Shown here piece after piece: positions 62,163-64,000 of a DNA stretch of 64,000 nucleotides (positions are counted from its first letter, which is position 1; each line of letters opens with the position of its first letter). The stretch covers positions 1 through 64,000 of the forward strand of contig JBDHXF010000019.1 in assembly GCA_039810585.1 (NCBI GenBank), written 5' to 3'. Made by a program: the position numbers and the translations under genes. Below the pieces are notes generated by a model. The model saw only the letters and a list, made by a program, of their open reading frames with translations. It was not told where the DNA came from and did not search any database. This DNA comes from JBBATK01 sp039810585 (GTDB lineage: Bacteria; Bacteroidota; Ignavibacteria; Kapaibacteriales; NICIL-2).

Positions 62163-63731
62163 GTGAAGACCCTCGTGTTGTCGATTTCCTGTCTCTTATA
62201 TTTTGCGTACGCAGTATGCGCTCAGGATTTCAGTGTTAGTGCGTCACAGAGCACAGTTCACATGGTGTGCGGTGATAGCACAGCGATAGCCGTTGTTGTC
62301 CATCCCGCCAATGGTTTTAACGCACCGGTATTTTTAACCACCAATATCCGCATGTTCAGAGGCGTCGCGATGGTAAGTCGTAGTTCGATCGACTATCCGT
62401 ATGCAGATACGGCATGGTTGATTCTCCAGCCTTTTCTTGCCGATACGGGCACCCAGCGCATCGATATCCTGGGAAAGAATAATACGACCACGTCGTCGGC
62501 TACGGTAGTTGTGACAACGGATCCAAACGGAACGATACGGAAGATTGGTCCTCTAGGTAAGCCCTATCGCAGTTTGTTTCTGCACAATGCGCAAGGGCAG
62601 CGATATTTTGTGAACGACTCGAGTCTCGTCGCATTTAATGACAATGCGATCACCGACAAAGTCATCGACCCCTCTACCGAGTCACTCCATGCCTTTAGTG
62701 GCAACGATCTGATTAGCTATGATCATTATGCTAAGAAGTATTTCCGTTTTGACGGAAGCTATTGGCGGGAATTCAGCACACCGGCTTACATTGGAGATAG
62801 CCTGCGGTGCATGCAGAGCGACAATCACGGACTACTCTATCTTGGCTCGAATCTGGGATGTGGCTCTTATGATGGCAACCAATGGAATCAGTTGCCGGAC
62901 GGACTGCTCGGCTCGCAGACGGCTCTCGACTCGGTCGGCACGATATGGTCCTATGCCAACAACACCCTCCGCCACTTCGTGGCAGGTCAGACGGAAAATA
63001 TCCCCCTACCCGAAGCGGTCCGTCAAGGCGGACCCTGGCACCTGAGGACCATAACCGCCGATCAGTTTGGTCGCATCTGGTGCACTTTCGATATCCAACC
63101 CGGCTCGAAGAGCGACACTATCCTTGTTGCCTATCTGCATAACGATCGTTGGACGGTCTACGACCCCATGCTCTACGGCACCTATTACAATCCCGTGTCC
63201 ATCTCCATATCAAGCGATTCGTCGGCATGGTTGAGTTTTATCTTTGGTCCGTGCACCTGCCCCCAAACCATTTCACTCTACCAAATCAAGAGTGATTCCA
63301 TCATGAACCACAGTCTCTACGCCAGAGCACTGGTAGACGACCAATCTTTTGCCGATATTCTCGTTCAAGATCCAACACACATATTCCTGACAGGATATAC
63401 GCACGATTACAATCTGTACGAGTACACACCCCTCGTCTTTCAAGGTAGACCTATGAAGTCATCAGAATTTGTCGTTGATGTCCAAGACGACGTCACTCCG
63501 TCAAACTCCCAATTCTATCCTCAGCCATGCAACGACGTGTTGTATATCCATAGCGCTGAAAGCGCTCAGGTATCAAGCCTACGCGTGTACACGATGCAAG
63601 GAGTACTTGTCTCTGAACACACGACGTCACCCAGCACCACGGCCACTCTCTCAACGCGAGACCTGCCAAACGGAGTGTACCTGCTGCAGCAAGGAACGAT
63701 GCGGGAGCTGTTTGTGGTGAGGCATGAGTGA
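62163..63731 (+). CDS. Secreted protein with type IX sorting domain, propeller-like
   Basis: 522 residues. The signal peptide MKTLVLSISCLLYFAYAVCA is cleaved before QDF. An Ig-like N-terminal part follows, then a central region with repeated W/D/G-rich strands (DNHGLLYLGSNLGCGSYDGN; DQFGRIWCTFDI) resembling two-component-sensor-type beta-propeller blades. The C-terminal domain of about 75 residues (FYPQPCNDVLYIHSAE, LRVYTMQGVLV, DLPNGVYLLQ) is a type A Por/T9SS sorting domain. The product is probably exported to the surface by the type IX system. It starts at GTG with AAGGG about 7 bp upstream. No known ligand. Confidence 0.83.
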   Translation: MKTLVLSISCLLYFAYAVCAQDFSVSASQSTVHMVCGDSTAIAVVVHPANGFNAPVFLTTNIRMFRGVAMVSRSSIDYPYADTAWLILQPFLADTGTQRIDILGKNNTTTSSATVVVTTDPNGTIRKIGPLGKPYRSLFLHNAQGQRYFVNDSSLVAFNDNAITDKVIDPSTESLHAFSGNDLISYDHYAKKYFRFDGSYWREFSTPAYIGDSLRCMQSDNHGLLYLGSNLGCGSYDGNQWNQLPDGLLGSQTALDSVGTIWSYANNTLRHFVAGQTENIPLPEAVRQGGPWHLRTITADQFGRIWCTFDIQPGSKSDTILVAYLHNDRWTVYDPMLYGTYYNPVSISISSDSSAWLSFIFGPCTCPQTISLYQIKSDSIMNHSLYARALVDDQSFADILVQDPTHIFLTGYTHDYNLYEYTPLVFQGRPMKSSEFVVDVQDDVTPSNSQFYPQPCNDVLYIHSAESAQVSSLRVYTMQGVLVSEHTTSPSTTATLSTRDLPNGVYLLQQGTMRELFVVRHE

Positions 63732-63811
63732 TGGGGGGGGAGTTAACTCGAAGGAGTGAAGGTTGAAAAAATGACAGACCTTAGTATTATTCGCCTATTT
63801 CGTACGAGTAG

Positions 63812-64000
63812 AGATGCAAGAGGGGGCAGCCAAACGCAGTCGGCTACACGTGGACCTGCAAGGAGCTGTCAGCAATAGAGAGTTTTCTGCCTCGCGACTA
63901 TCATCACGCAAGTGCCATGGTGTTTCGGTACATAGAGTTCTATTACAACCGTCAGAGGTCACACTCCACACTGGGGTACAAGAGTCCGGTTGACTTTGAA
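63812..64000 (+). pseudogene. IS3-family transposase (OrfB) C-terminal remnant, cut by window end
   Basis: A frame open from 63812, just after a TAG, to the last base. The segment YIEFYYNRQRSHSTLGYKSP followed by VDFE is the well-known C-terminus of IS3-type OrfB integrases. Upstream in the frame the match fades (ELSAIESFLPRDYHHASAMV) and the DDE catalytic core is missing from the preceding sequence, so the copy appears truncated at its 5' side. A trace of mobile DNA next to a secreted-protein gene. Confidence 0.75.

Overview
The window is a gene-dense bacterial chromosome segment, about half G+C by eye. It reads best as a diderm of the FCB group, probably in or near the Chlorobi/Ignavibacteria/Kapabacteria branch. 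This placement is inferred from four things: a secreted protein with a type IX (Por) C-terminal sorting domain at 62163-63731; many SPOR, TonB, TPR and beta-barrel envelope proteins; a MoxR/ChlI-like ATPase of the kind common in Bacteroidetes; and a LytR_C protein next to rsfS. The content is mostly core housekeeping. There is no CRISPR array, prophage or complete insertion sequence, only an IS3-type transposase tail at the right end.

Layout. 1-11.9 kb: ispE, a polyprenol/phytol kinase-like membrane protein, a FabL-like enoyl reductase, a DedA protein, a short histidine kinase, a RocA-type aldehyde dehydrogenase, two lipoproteins (one a NucA-type nuclease), a VOC protein, a nitrilase-family hydrolase, gpsA and plsY. 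12-17 kb: a stand-alone C-terminal half of ClpB, mutL and murC. 17-25 kb: two consecutive SurA/PpiC foldases, tRNA-Ser(CGA) and tRNA-Leu(CAG), a DegP-like lipoprotein protease, lptB, and a flippase on the opposite strand. 25-35 kb, minus strand: murD, ftsW, a 1064-residue TPR protein, a beta-barrel protein, a SPOR protein, a TonB-C protein and the flippase, tightly packed as one probable operon. 35-45 kb: a TPR protein, an ANKH/MATE-like transporter, queC, trmD, a double TetR regulator, lysS, an M50 protease and murB. 45-54 kb: a MoxR-like ATPase, an acyl-CoA synthetase-like enzyme, a DUF2231-like membrane protein, and a detached nuoG-nuoH-nuoI block. 54-64 kb: LytR_C protein, rsfS, argS, a NuiA-like nuclease inhibitor, a CpoB-like lipoprotein, a YdeI-like protein, a TPR-adenylate cyclase and the T9SS-secreted protein.

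How the genes work together. Envelope construction dominates: peptidoglycan precursors (murB, murC, murD, ftsW), phospholipid (gpsA, plsY, FabL-like), lipopolysaccharide export (lptB), outer-membrane protein folding (two SurA-like, DegP-like), and an envelope-spanning TPR/barrel/SPOR/TonB-C set that I do not recognise as a named system. Translation fidelity is a second theme (tRNAs, lysS, argS, trmD, queC, rsfS).

Most notable observations: the ClpB half gene with no NBD1 upstream; the TPR-barrel-SPOR-TonB operon; the tandem TetR fusion; a NucA-type nuclease and a NuiA-type inhibitor in the same genome; and a four-member family of intergenic palindromes with a conserved tail near GAAAATCTCCTGA. 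Start sites were chosen from Shine-Dalgarno spacing, family alignment from memory and signal peptides; several remain uncertain and are marked so.
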